Source: Labrenzia sp. PHM005 | GTDB lineage: Bacteria > Pseudomonadota > Alphaproteobacteria > Rhizobiales > Stappiaceae | Reading direction: 5' to 3' | DNA length: 64,000 nt | Assembly: GCF_006517275.1 (NCBI RefSeq) | Contig: NZ_CP041191.1 | Location: 5,823,001 to 5,887,000 of the forward strand | Shown: positions 1-6,617 of the stretch, piece by piece | Layout of the letters: each line of letters opens with the position of its first letter | Numbering within the stretch: position 1 is the stretch's first letter | Translations under genes and position numbers: made by a program | The notes under the pieces: model-generated | Told to the model about the DNA's origin: nothing | The model's input: the letters and a program-made list of their open reading frames with translations, nothing else | The model's database searches: none

Positions 1-327
1 GATATCCAACCGGGCGATGAAAAAGCGCTGGAGATGCAGCAGGGCAAACGAGCCCAAAAGCGGATTCCGTTTGGTACGCTTTTGGAAAACGGCCTCTTGG
101 AAGCAGGCACTGAGCTGACGTGTTCTAAAGGCAAACATCTGGCGATTGTCCGGGCGGACGGATCGCTGAAGTCAGGCGATCACACCGGGTCGATCCACAA
201 GGTGGGTGCTTTGGTTCAAGGCCAGGAAGCCTGCAACGGCTGGACTTTCTGGCACACGAATGAAGGATCGAAAAAGTCGCCGATCGACGAACTGCGCAAG
301 GAAATCAGATCCCGCCTGCAGGCATAA
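1..327 (+). CDS. ccrM: CcrM-type adenine DNA methyltransferase, C-terminal fragment
   Basis: Only the last 108 codons are in the window; the gene begins upstream, reading in frame from base 1. The visible part is the extra C-terminal domain of alphaproteobacterial CcrM, the cell-cycle methylase that methylates adenine in GANTC. Family hallmarks are RIPFGTLLENGLLEAGT, the GSIHKVGALVQG segment, the invariant NGWTFWH motif and the closing PIDELRKEIR. The catalytic and AdoMet-binding motifs lie outside the window. CcrM acts late in the cell cycle together with CtrA, and a CtrA-type site occurs further on in this window. A clear intrinsic terminator follows 50 bases after the stop. The family call is confident from this domain alone; completeness of the gene cannot be judged. 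Confidence 0.9.
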   Translation, partial: DIQPGDEKALEMQQGKRAQKRIPFGTLLENGLLEAGTELTCSKGKHLAIVRADGSLKSGDHTGSIHKVGALVQGQEACNGWTFWHTNEGSKKSPIDELRKEIRSRLQA

Positions 328-377
328 GCAGGAAACCAAGCAAAAGCGACCTTCGCGTTCCCCGCGAATACCTTGAA

Positions 378-410
378 ACCCCGTCTTCCAGAATGGAAGT
401 CGGGGTTTTT
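378..410 (+). terminator. Intrinsic terminator after ccrM
   Basis: A 13-bp stem with one mismatch (ACCCCG-t-CTTCCA pairing with TGGAAG-t-CGGGGT), a GAA loop and a run of T at 406-410. Correct position and orientation to end ccrM. Confidence 0.85.
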
Positions 411-441
411 GTTTGTCGCACGGAAACGCAGCATCCACGGC

Positions 442-574
442 GGTCACCCCGGCCGCAGCGGAGCGGAGAGCCGGGGCCTACTCGTTTGCAGAGATTTTGT
501 TTTTAGGCTCAAAGTTGCGGCAAGCGGGCCTGAGAGTAGGGCCCGGGTCGTCACTTGCGTTCACCCGGGGTGAC
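442..574. repeat. Long palindromic intergenic repeat, copy 1
   Basis: Outer arms GTCACCCCGG (443-452) and CCGGGGTGAC (565-574) are exact inverted copies. An inner CCGG-GCGGAGCGGAGA-CCGGGG hairpin and the palindrome TCACCCGGGGTGA (561-573) lie inside. Same outer plan as the repeats at 4236, 6226 and 6377. Confidence 0.65.
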
Positions 575-1162
575 AGCTTGCGGGTTGGCATTGCCTGCCG
601 TCCGGGACTTGATCCGGGACCCTTTCATATCCAGCCGGTCCTGGCTCAAAGGCCGGGACAGCGGAGAGGAAAGCGGCCGCCATCCCTCGACTTTAGACCC
701 TGTACCGTAGGCCAGCTAACAATTTGACTGCTTCGCTGGCACCTTCATTTTTGGCTGCTGAATGAAGATAGACAACTTTCTACATTTCATAGGAGGAGCG
801 CTATTTCCGGTGCACAGGAACACGTTGAAACGGTTCTGAGGACCGTTCAATCAGGGTCGGCCCCTGCCTTGTCGCGTATCGCAGCCTCCTGGCGGCGGTC
901 GCTGTATAAGCATGGCCTGAACCCAGCTGCTAGCCGCCCTTATTCTTAAAAACTGGCACGGGAATTCGAGCACGTCGCCTATAATTGGTTTCATTTGACC
1001 GGAGCACATTTGATTTCTGGCCAGGTGGTATGTGTGCGGTGGTGTGATCACCACAAACGCACATCAACGACGCCAGAGATCAAATCTGCCCAGCCCCTTC
1101 CGATCAATATGCTCCTAATGGATCCAATTAATTGCGGCGTGCTCTAGATGAGCCGTTTTCGA

Positions 1163-1879
1163 TCAGCAGGTCGTTCGCCCTGAAATGCTGGAGCTTCGGT
1201 TCAACAGGAGTTGCAGGTTTCTTTTGATGACATTCGTCCAGATAAGAAACGGCAATCCCTTGAAAAAATCGGAAGCAGCCCCCCGGCCAGCTTTGCGCAA
1301 TGTGCGCAGCACCGTTTTAGGAACTGCGGGCCGGAAGTAACTCTTTACCCGGACCTCCCGCCCGGCGGTCAACGCCTTTAGGGCCTTGCGTGTTGCCGAC
1401 GGATTATTCCATTCAGAGCGGAAAACAACGCAGCCGTTCTTGTTGATGATGAACACTGCATTCGGCATACTGCCATACGCGACGTGAGCTTTTCCGTCGA
1501 AATCATCGACAAAGATAATTCTGCTTTCGCGGTCTTCCTCTTTCAGTCGCAGGGCACATGCAGTTTTATCCCACTGGCTTTCATGCCCTTTGATAAGCTG
1601 ACCCGGATGCGCTTCACGCACATAAAGAACTGCATTTGAAACAGACGGGAATTCGCTCTCTAGCGCTTCCATTATGGTGCGCCGGCTCTGAAATAGCGGG
1701 CAAGTGATGCTCCCCATCTCAAGCACCAGATACTCCCCTTCAAAGGCAAGCAGACGCTGTTTGCCACCGTCTGTCGTTTGCAATTCGAAATCCGGCGCCT
1801 TTTGTCCGGCGATTGGCCCTTCAACTGTGTCAAAGTCATAATCATCCGGTGAAAACGTACCGTAGTTGTACCCTGCCAT
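1163..1879 (-). CDS. Iodothyronine deiodinase-like thioredoxin-fold protein
   Basis: A 238-residue redoxin-fold protein whose core matches the iodothyronine deiodinase family. GSITCP (Cys60 with this start) stands where deiodinases have the GSCTU active site; then come LYVREAHPG (deiodinase-like EEAH segment), a VDDF segment and MPNAVFIINKNG followed by EWNNP, matching the C-terminal P-x-x-x-YII-x-x-G and W-N-x-NP region. Bacterial members carry Cys in place of selenocysteine; their substrates are mostly unknown. Position 58 is Ile, so the usual second Cys is missing. The ATG at 1879 is preferred over the GTG at 1888 because AGGGAG sits 8 bases before it. The gene follows a MarR gene by 17 bases, so co-transcription is likely. 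The fold call is good; the reaction is unknown. Confidence 0.72.
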   Translation of the reverse strand: MAGYNYGTFSPDDYDFDTVEGPIAGQKAPDFELQTTDGGKQRLLAFEGEYLVLEMGSITCPLFQSRRTIMEALESEFPSVSNAVLYVREAHPGQLIKGHESQWDKTACALRLKEEDRESRIIFVDDFDGKAHVAYGSMPNAVFIINKNGCVVFRSEWNNPSATRKALKALTAGREVRVKSYFRPAVPKTVLRTLRKAGRGAASDFFKGLPFLIWTNVIKRNLQLLLNRSSSISGRTTC

Positions 1880-1896
1880 TTTACGCACTCCCTATC

Positions 1897-2340
1897 TTAG
1901 CCCTCCGGCCCATCGCGCAAGTTCGCGCTCATTTTCCGGAATGTTTTCAAAGTTATTTCAATATCCGTGTCCGGAATTCCGGCGAGAACTCGGGCAACCA
2001 ATTTTTGGGCCAGCGGAACCAGGTGCCGCTCCAGGACCGCACCTTTTTCGCTGACATCTACCAGAAGCTTACGCCGATCCTCTGGATCCTCCCGACGCAC
2101 TACAAGGCCCTTGCGAACCATGGCGTCTGCCAGTCTGGTGACAGTGGTGCGGTCCTTGATTGTCAGTTCCGAGATAGCGCCGGGAGATAGCGGCCCCTTG
2201 CTCCAAAGGACCAACAGAATGGCCCACTCCTCCGGGCTCACATCGTAGCCTGACGCCCGAAACAAACGGGACAATTCCTTCCGGGCCTGAAATCCCAGCC
2301 GGTTGATCCAATACAGCGGAATGTTTTCGTAATCCATCAT
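1897..2340 (-). CDS. MarR-family transcriptional regulator
   Basis: A 147-residue protein of usual MarR length with a winged helix-turn-helix at about residues 30-100: a PEEWAILLVLW helix, a TIKDRTTVTRLADAMVRKG recognition helix, and an REDPEDRRKLLVDVSEKG wing, which is diagnostic. Such proteins are dimeric repressors usually released by small phenolic or oxidising compounds. It is the first gene of a two-gene unit with the deiodinase-like protein, so it probably controls that gene and itself. Two adjacent ATG codons (2340 and 2337) could both serve; no strong ribosome site decides. An AT-rich inverted repeat lies just upstream. Confidence 0.9.
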   Translation of the reverse strand: MMDYENIPLYWINRLGFQARKELSRLFRASGYDVSPEEWAILLVLWSKGPLSPGAISELTIKDRTTVTRLADAMVRKGLVVRREDPEDRRKLLVDVSEKGAVLERHLVPLAQKLVARVLAGIPDTDIEITLKTFRKMSANLRDGPEG

Positions 2341-2351
2341 ATGTGCATTCT

Positions 2352-2369
2352 ACAATATGTGTATATTAC
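2352..2369. promoter_or_regulatory. Putative MarR operator
   Basis: Imperfect inverted repeat ACAATAT-gtgt-ATATTACA about 12 bases upstream of the MarR start, the usual place for an autoregulatory site. Inferred from symmetry and position only. Confidence 0.45.
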
Positions 2370-2434
2370 ACGCAATGCAATAAAGTGAAATCAATGGAGT
2401 GTTTATCATTGGTCACCGCTCACACCACCCGGAA

Positions 2435-2461
2435 TGGCAGGCGCGCCGGACTTGCCGGGCG
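2435..2461. repeat. 27-bp direct repeat, copy 1 (left of sdp pair)
   Basis: Twenty-seven bases, starting TGGCAGGCGCGCCGG, are identical to 3854-3880 in the same orientation. The two copies bracket the terminator and the sdpI/sdpR-like pair. Confidence 0.75.
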
Positions 2462-2646
2462 GAATTGAAACTTCCTGGTCGGCGCCAACAACAAACATAC
2501 CTATCCTGCGCCTGGCCTCAGGCGGCTGTAAGCGCGATGAGGCCGGGAGATGTTGCCTCCGGGCCATCAGCAGACCAAGACATGCTGATGCGCCTGCAAA
2601 CCGGACAAGTTGGGCGCCCTTTAAGAAGAGAGGTTCTCATCGGCCC

Positions 2647-2690
2647 AAAAGCGGCGAAGGCCGCCCGTTTGGCCGGCCTTTGCCGCTTTT
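2647..2690. terminator. Strong bidirectional-looking terminator
   Basis: A 17-bp stem, AAAAGCGGCGAAGGCCG pairing with CGGCCTTTGCCGCTTTT with one G-T wobble, loop of 10. A- and T-rich ends make it usable from either side. It lies 12 bases beyond the stop of the minus-strand SdpI-like gene. Confidence 0.85.
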
Positions 2691-2702
2691 CTTTTGCATT
2701 TG

Positions 2703-3356
2703 CTAATGACCAGGACTTCGCCAGCGAAGACTGATCAGTGTCCCGGCCAGCAAGGGAAACAAAGCCGCAATCAAAATGGCCGTGACCAGAAGCTCTGGAG
2801 TTTCAATACTGAGCGCCCCAAATATCAAAAGAACACCCGACAGCATCATGAACCGGCCTGTCCAAATGTGTGTCCTTTGCCAGCATTGTTCGTCCTGCAT
2901 GATCCAGGGTAGTCTCAAGCCGCCAATCTGGTTGGGACGGGACTTCGGCAGACTGTTTCCGACGACCGCAAAGAGGACACCCGTCCCGGTGGCGACGACA
3001 CTCATGATATCGACCGGCTCACCAAGACCGATCAACAAGAATGTAACCTGAATCCCAAGCAGCAATGCCAGCACACTGCTTCTAGCGGACCGCACAATGT
3101 AAAAACCACCGTCCACCTTGGACTTGTCGCCAAACGTCTGCAAAGCGGTGATAAACAGTGTCACGAACGTCCCTGTCAATGGCATGAACAAGACGGCTAA
3201 CCATGCAGGCGCCCACAGATCCGGGTCTCCATGAATGTTCCAATGAACAGGCAGTTCTGCATCATGCGGAATCAGTATCAGCCCAAGTAAGGCTGAAAAC
3301 CACAGCGCAGCCAACAACACCAAGACAAGACTGCTATGAACTCTTTTTACCTTCAT
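2703..3356 (-). CDS. SdpI/DUF1648-family membrane protein
   Basis: A 217-residue inner-membrane protein with about six predicted membrane segments (roughly residues 8-29, 50-72, 92-112, 117-135, 167-186, 190-211). The DUF1648 signature PVHWNIHGDPD follows the first segment, and the SdpI C-terminal signature (GNSLPKSRPN, then GLRLPW and Q-W-RTH-W-G) lies at about 134-170. In Bacillus, SdpI gives immunity to the SdpC killing factor and works with the repressor SdpR. Here the gene overlaps an SdpR-like ArsR gene by 23 bases, the same pairing, but no SdpC-like toxin gene is visible. It could be an immunity protein against foreign toxins or an envelope-stress sensor; that part is inference. Confidence 0.85.
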   Translation of the reverse strand: MKVKRVHSSLVLVLLAALWFSALLGLILIPHDAELPVHWNIHGDPDLWAPAWLAVLFMPLTGTFVTLFITALQTFGDKSKVDGGFYIVRSARSSVLALLLGIQVTFLLIGLGEPVDIMSVVATGTGVLFAVVGNSLPKSRPNQIGGLRLPWIMQDEQCWQRTHIWTGRFMMLSGVLLIFGALSIETPELLVTAILIAALFPLLAGTLISLRWRSPGH

Positions 3357-3615
3357 TGAGGTGATCCTTCAGATCCAATACTCCACTCAACGCCTGTTCC
3401 AACACGCTCATGTTGAGCGAATAAATGATGTTGGTCCCATCACGTTGTGTGGTCACCAATTCTGCGTCTTTCAATTTATTGAAATGGACTGACATGGTGG
3501 GTTTGCTCAGATCGAAGTGATCCGCCAATTCGCCTGCGCCCATAGAGCCACCCTTCAGCAAAGCTAAGATTTTCCGCCGAGCCGGGTGTGCCAGTGCTTC
3601 AAAAACCTTGTTCAC
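3334..3615 (-). CDS. ArsR-family repressor, SdpR-like
   Basis: A 93-residue winged-helix protein. It starts MNKVFEALAHPARRKIL, then has the DLSKPTMSVHFNKLKDAELV recognition helix and the TQRDGTNIIYSLN wing. No metal-binding ELCVCDL-type cysteines are present, which fits the SdpR subgroup rather than metal-sensing ArsR. It is the first gene of a two-gene unit with the SdpI-like membrane protein, reading into it with a 23-base overlap. In the known system SdpR represses its own operon until SdpI sequesters it at the membrane. A perfect 8-bp inverted repeat lies 20 bases upstream of the start. Confidence 0.88.
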   Translation of the reverse strand: MNKVFEALAHPARRKILALLKGGSMGAGELADHFDLSKPTMSVHFNKLKDAELVTTQRDGTNIIYSLNMSVLEQALSGVLDLKDHLNEGKKSS

Positions 3616-3635
3616 CGCATCTTCCTTCCTCTTTT

Positions 3636-3657
3636 TAATTAGAAAATTCTCTAATTA
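3636..3657. promoter_or_regulatory. Putative SdpR-like operator
   Basis: Perfect inverted repeat TAATTAGA (3636-3643) and TCTAATTA (3650-3657) around a 6-base spacer, directly before the ArsR start. ArsR-type repressors bind such 8-bp AT-rich half-sites. Confidence 0.6.
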
Positions 3658-3853
3658 GAGTCAATGCTAATAATTCATTGAATCGCGAACCCGGCTCACC
3701 TGAGCAACTGTTGAATTTAGCGAGGGACCGGGCACGGCTCAAAACGACGAAATTGAGCCTGGGGGGCATATCAAATTGCGCGCAGCACAAATCTCGCCGC
3801 GGGCGGATCACCCCGGCGTTCTAAGTATAGAAATCCGTCCGAAATGAACGGGG

Positions 3854-3880
3854 TGGCAGGCGCGCCGGACTTGCCGGGCG
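3854..3880. repeat. 27-bp direct repeat, copy 2 (right of sdp pair)
   Basis: Identical in sequence and orientation to 2435-2461. Confidence 0.75.
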
Positions 3881-4235
3881 ATCGGTGGGTAGTGGGATAA
3901 ATGGCAAGGCGCCGCGCCTGCCCGAAGGCTTTTCCCGGCCAGCTGTCTTGTCTTTTCTCTGCTTTTCCGCACCAGAAAGCGGTCCGGGCAATCAGAGAAA
4001 ATCTTCCGGCCTAAGCCGTCTCCGTCTGGAACCCGGATACGGACCAAATAACCGGCTGACTGCTGGTGGCGCTCCGTCTGATCCGTTACCTCAGAACTGC
4101 GCCAAGCCTCCGGCTCCTGCCACCGCGAACGGACGGTCCACTCTCGGCCCCGTGGGACAGGAACAGAACACAGCATACGGGCGGATTTCCGAGCGTGGAT
4201 AAGTTTTCTTTTTGTCAGGCGGAACAGTGAGGACT

Positions 4236-4356
4236 GTCATCCCCGGGTCGTCCGGGGATCTACTCTCCGTGCAACTTGCCGCAGCCCAGGTTTTCCTAAC
4301 TCAAGGCTCTGCAAACGCGTGGATCCCCGGTCTCCGCTTTGCTGTGCCGGGATTGA
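4236..4356. repeat. Long palindromic intergenic repeat, copy 2
   Basis: Begins GTCATCCCCGG and ends CCGGGATTGAC, with an inner CCCCGG-GTCGT-CCGGGG hairpin on the left and CCCCGGTCTCCGC on the right. Same architecture as copies at 442, 6226 and 6377. Confidence 0.65.
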
Positions 4357-4397
4357 CTGAAGCGCTATATGCACCCTGCCTAAAGTTCCTGCACCTC

Positions 4398-4802
4398 TCA
4401 CGCAGGTTCAAGCGCCTGCGCCAGATAATCCTCTGCAGCCTCCTCGCTTTTATAATAGCCGCTGCGTTGCTTGAGTTTGTGGCCGACACGGACAATTCCT
4501 TCGAGCGCCGGAATGAGTTCTTCGCCGATTTCCGTCAGTTCATATTCAACCGAGGGCGGTGAGGTTGGGCGGACATGGCGTTGGATAACCTGCCTGTCTT
4601 CCAGTTCCTTCAGGCGGGCCGACAGAACCTTGGCAGAGACCGGCGGAATATCGGCTCTGAGTTCACTGAAGCGGCGCGGGCCGGCTCGTAGGCACCAGAT
4701 GACATTCGGTGCCCAGGCGCCTGCGATGACTTGCATGCATTCCGTCAACAGGCAGGGCGCTGGCGGCTTCGGGCTTTGATTCTTACGCATTTTCAACGCC
4801 AT
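4398..4802 (-). CDS. HxlR-family transcriptional regulator
   Basis: A 134-residue winged-helix protein of the HxlR family. The signatures are CLLTECMQVIAGAWAPNVIWCLRAGPRRFSEL split around a tryptophan-rich first helix, then PPVSAKVLSARLKELEDRQVI and a VEYELTEIGEELIPAL wing. Several members sense aldehydes or quinones through the N-terminal cysteine; Cys17 here fits that position but its role is not shown. The gene is divergent from a GST, NTF2-like and tautomerase operon, with three GTTACC half-sites in the shared 140-base region. It very likely controls that operon. An ATG at 4790 is an alternative start. Confidence 0.9.
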   Translation of the reverse strand: MALKMRKNQSPKPPAPCLLTECMQVIAGAWAPNVIWCLRAGPRRFSELRADIPPVSAKVLSARLKELEDRQVIQRHVRPTSPPSVEYELTEIGEELIPALEGIVRVGHKLKQRSGYYKSEEAAEDYLAQALEPA

Positions 4803-4847
4803 AGGTCTCGCTCCGGCAGTACGTCAAACAAGCAGAGGTTTCTCCGC

Positions 4848-4881
4848 GGTAACTCGATATTCTTAGTTACCATTGGTTACC
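4848..4881. promoter_or_regulatory. Putative HxlR operator cluster
   Basis: GGTAACT (4848-4854) and AGTTACC (4865-4871) form a perfect inverted repeat with a 10-base spacer; a third half-site GGTTACC follows at 4875-4881. It sits between the divergent HxlR and GST genes. Confidence 0.6.
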
Positions 4882-4943
4882 TACTTGTCAATAGAAACTT
4901 TAGTCCGCATCTTCCCGTCATCACAAACCGACGGAGCCAATCC

Positions 4944-5558
4944 ATGAAACTCTTTTACAAATCAGGCGCCTGTTCCATGGCCGCACACATCCTCTTGAAT
5001 GAGGTCAATGCCACTTATGCTCTTGAGAAAGTGGATACGGACAAAGGCGAAATAGCAAGCGGCGGGGCGTACGCGCAGATCAATCCGCGCGGCTATGTAC
5101 CCGCCCTGAAATTCGACAACGGGTCTATCCTCACCGAAAATGTCGCTATCCTGTCCTGGCTGTCTGATACCTATCCGGAATTGTCCGCCGCCAATGCCAA
5201 CGATCCGCTGCAAAAGTTCCGGATGCTGGAAGCGCTCAGCTTCCTGACCTCGGAATTGCACAAGGCCTTTGGGCCGTATTTCTCCGGCAAGACCTTCTCA
5301 GACGAGCAGACTGCCCAGAACCTCAAAGCGTTGAAGGCGAAAATCTCTCAATTCGAAGCGATGCTGCCAAAAGACGGCGAATATCTTCTGGGCGGTTCGT
5401 TTTCGGTGGCAGATGCCTACGCCTTTGTAATCTTAAACTGGGCGAATTTTCTCAACATTCCCTTGACCGAATGGCCGCGGACCGAGCGGTACGTCGCGCG
5501 CATCAAGGACCGCCCGGCGACCCAGCGTGCGCTTCAAGAAGAAGGGCTGGCCGCATGA
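4944..5558 (+). CDS. Beta-class-like glutathione S-transferase
   Basis: A 204-residue cytosolic GST. The N-terminal thioredoxin-like domain (about 1-80) starts MKLFYKSGACSMAAHI with Cys10, the hallmark catalytic or mixed-disulfide cysteine of beta-class bacterial GSTs. It continues with INPRGYVPAL (cis-Pro) and LTENVAILSWL, the glutathione-binding loop. The helical domain has FSVADAYAF, the N-capping box. The ATG at 4944 is chosen over a longer frame because the alignment begins there and GGAG lies 7 bases upstream. The stop overlaps the next start (ATGA), so translation is coupled. It is divergent from HxlR, which probably induces it on electrophile or aldehyde stress. Confidence 0.92.
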   Translation: MKLFYKSGACSMAAHILLNEVNATYALEKVDTDKGEIASGGAYAQINPRGYVPALKFDNGSILTENVAILSWLSDTYPELSAANANDPLQKFRMLEALSFLTSELHKAFGPYFSGKTFSDEQTAQNLKALKAKISQFEAMLPKDGEYLLGGSFSVADAYAFVILNWANFLNIPLTEWPRTERYVARIKDRPATQRALQEEGLAA

Positions 5559-5941
5559 GCAGCGCATTCGTTGAGCTTCAGCCGGTGATTTCCGACTATT
5601 TCGACGCGCTTTATCATTGCGACACGGAACTGCTGCAAAAAGTGTTTCATCCCAAGGCGGTCTATGCGACTGCCGATGACCCCCCCCTGCTCCACCGGAC
5701 CATGGACGAGTATGTGCCGGTTGTCGCGGCGCGTCAGTCGCCCGCCTCACGCGGCGAGGTTCGCACTGATACCATCGAGGAAATCCAGCTCGCCGGTGAC
5801 AACACCGCGTTTGCCCGCGTGCGCTGCTCCATCGGTCAAAGTGACTTTGTCGACTTTCTGACCTTTGTGCGCACAGACGGCCGCTGGCAGATCATGTCGA
5901 AGATTTTTCAGATCATCCCACGTCAAACAGGGAGCGCTTGA
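5555..5941 (+). CDS. NTF2-like protein (putative lumazine-binding family)
   Basis: A 128-residue NTF2/SnoaL-fold protein. It starts with a helix (VELQPVISDYFDALYHCD), then LLQKVFHPKAVYATADD, the usual F-HP-A-x-Y motif of the fold. A central helix (MDEYVPVVAAR) follows, and the C-terminal strands end FVDFLTFVRTDGRWQIMSKIF. The match is to the putative lumazine-binding subgroup, whose true ligand is generally unknown. The ATG at 5555 lies inside the stop of the GST gene, and the next gene starts 3 bases downstream, so it is the middle member of a tight three-gene operon. It may bind or isomerise the same small molecule that its neighbours handle; that is inference. Confidence 0.8.
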   Translation: MSSAFVELQPVISDYFDALYHCDTELLQKVFHPKAVYATADDPPLLHRTMDEYVPVVAARQSPASRGEVRTDTIEEIQLAGDNTAFARVRCSIGQSDFVDFLTFVRTDGRWQIMSKIFQIIPRQTGSA

Positions 5942-5944
5942 CCC

Positions 5945-6154
5945 ATGCCCTATGTCCATATTCAAGTGACCGACGAAGGGGTCAGCAAAGAACAAAAAGC
6001 TGACCTTATCAAAGGCGCGACGGATCTTCTGGTCGATGTTTTGGACAAGGACCCAGCCACCACCTTTGTCGTGATCGAAGAAGTCAAATTGGAAGACTGG
6101 GGCGTCGGCGGCCTACCGGTTCAAGAGTACCGGGCACAATTGACGCGCTCCTGA
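5945..6154 (+). CDS. 4-oxalocrotonate tautomerase-family protein
   Basis: A 69-residue protein of typical 4-OT length that begins Met-Pro, leaving Pro as the N-terminal catalytic base after Met removal. VTDEGVSKEQKADLIKGAT matches the first helix of the fold, and VVIEEVKLEDWGVGGLPV matches the second strand and hairpin. Members interconvert enol and keto forms of small acids or dehalogenate unsaturated acids. The usual Arg11 position of 4-OT is not conserved here, so the true substrate cannot be named. It is the last gene of the GST operon and is followed by a 12-bp perfect hairpin. Confidence 0.9.
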   Translation: MPYVHIQVTDEGVSKEQKADLIKGATDLLVDVLDKDPATTFVVIEEVKLEDWGVGGLPVQEYRAQLTRS

Positions 6155-6172
6155 AACCCTTCAAAATCAAAA

Positions 6173-6204
6173 CGCGGGGCTCCAGTGAAAATTGGAGCCC
6201 CGCG
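6173..6204 (+). terminator. Hairpin terminator of the GST operon
   Basis: A perfect 12-bp stem, CGCGGGGCTCCA with TGGAGCCCCGCG, loop of 8, 19 bases after the tautomerase stop. The T-run after it is weak (CTTGAT). Confidence 0.7.
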
Positions 6205-6225
6205 CTTGATGACCTACCACCCGCC

Positions 6226-6342
6226 GGTCATCTCGGGCGGAGCGAAAGCAGAGACCTGGGATCGGTGAGCCCGGACCTATTTAAAAATGATAAGTTTTTG
6301 TCTCTCCGAGCCCGGCTCGCGCTATGTTTGGTCGGGATGACC
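6226..6342. repeat. Long palindromic intergenic repeat, copy 3
   Basis: Starts GGTCATCTCGG and ends CGGGATGACC (6333-6342), with an inner GAGCCCGG pair on the right. Same plan as copies 1, 2 and 4; copy 4 begins only 34 bases later. Confidence 0.6.
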
Positions 6343-6376
6343 GCGAGAAGGTTAGGCTAGTCGGCGCAACACTTTC

Positions 6377-6485
6377 CGTCATCCCGCACGTGATGCGGGA
6401 TCCATACCGTTGCATCTCCAAACAGCACGGCGCTGTTTGCGGCTCCGCCACGGTATGGATTACCCGGTCAAGCCGGGTAATGACG
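6377..6485. repeat. Long palindromic intergenic repeat, copy 4 (cleanest)
   Basis: Outer arms CGTCAT/ATGACG and CCATACCGT/ACGGTATGG are inverted copies. Between the arm pieces sit CCCGCACGTGATGCGGG on the left and TACCCGGTCAAGCCGGGTA on the right, each a hairpin, and a third hairpin (AAACAG-cacggcg-CTGTTT) is at the centre. The whole can fold as a clover-like cruciform. Confidence 0.75.
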
Positions 6486-6617
6486 GCGGTGCGTGCGGCA
6501 GAGGCCTACTATCCCCTTAGCCGTCATCAAAGCGGTGAGTTGATGACAGCGGTAAGAGTTATGGGTTTGTCAGCAATCTGGGGGCTCCGGGACAAACCCG
6601 AGCCCTCAACCTGTTGT

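Larger units (their letters stand above)
328..1162. other. Gene-free interval with repeats
   Basis: No convincing coding sequence in about 830 bases. It holds the ccrM terminator, a long palindromic repeat (442-574), a further half-element near 591-630 (a GTCCGGGACTTGATCCGGGAC-type hairpin), and a spaced inverted repeat at 825-850 (TTGAAACGGT and ACCGTTCAA). The open frames that cross it have no family resemblance and run through the palindromes. Confidence 0.6.
3658..4397. other. Gene-free interval with repeats
   Basis: About 740 bases without a supportable gene. It contains the second 27-bp repeat, a near-inverted copy of its start at about 3904-3922 (AGGCGCCGCGCCTGCC), and one long palindromic repeat (4236-4356). 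Two overlapping open frames on opposite strands show no recognisable protein. Confidence 0.55.

Noticed and set aside
413..727. Open frame after the ccrM terminator
   Set aside because: Consists mostly of the palindromic repeat read as protein.
2399..2734. Plus-strand open frames between MarR and the SdpI-like gene
   Set aside because: They cross a 27-bp repeat and a strong terminator and show no protein family; treated as intergenic.
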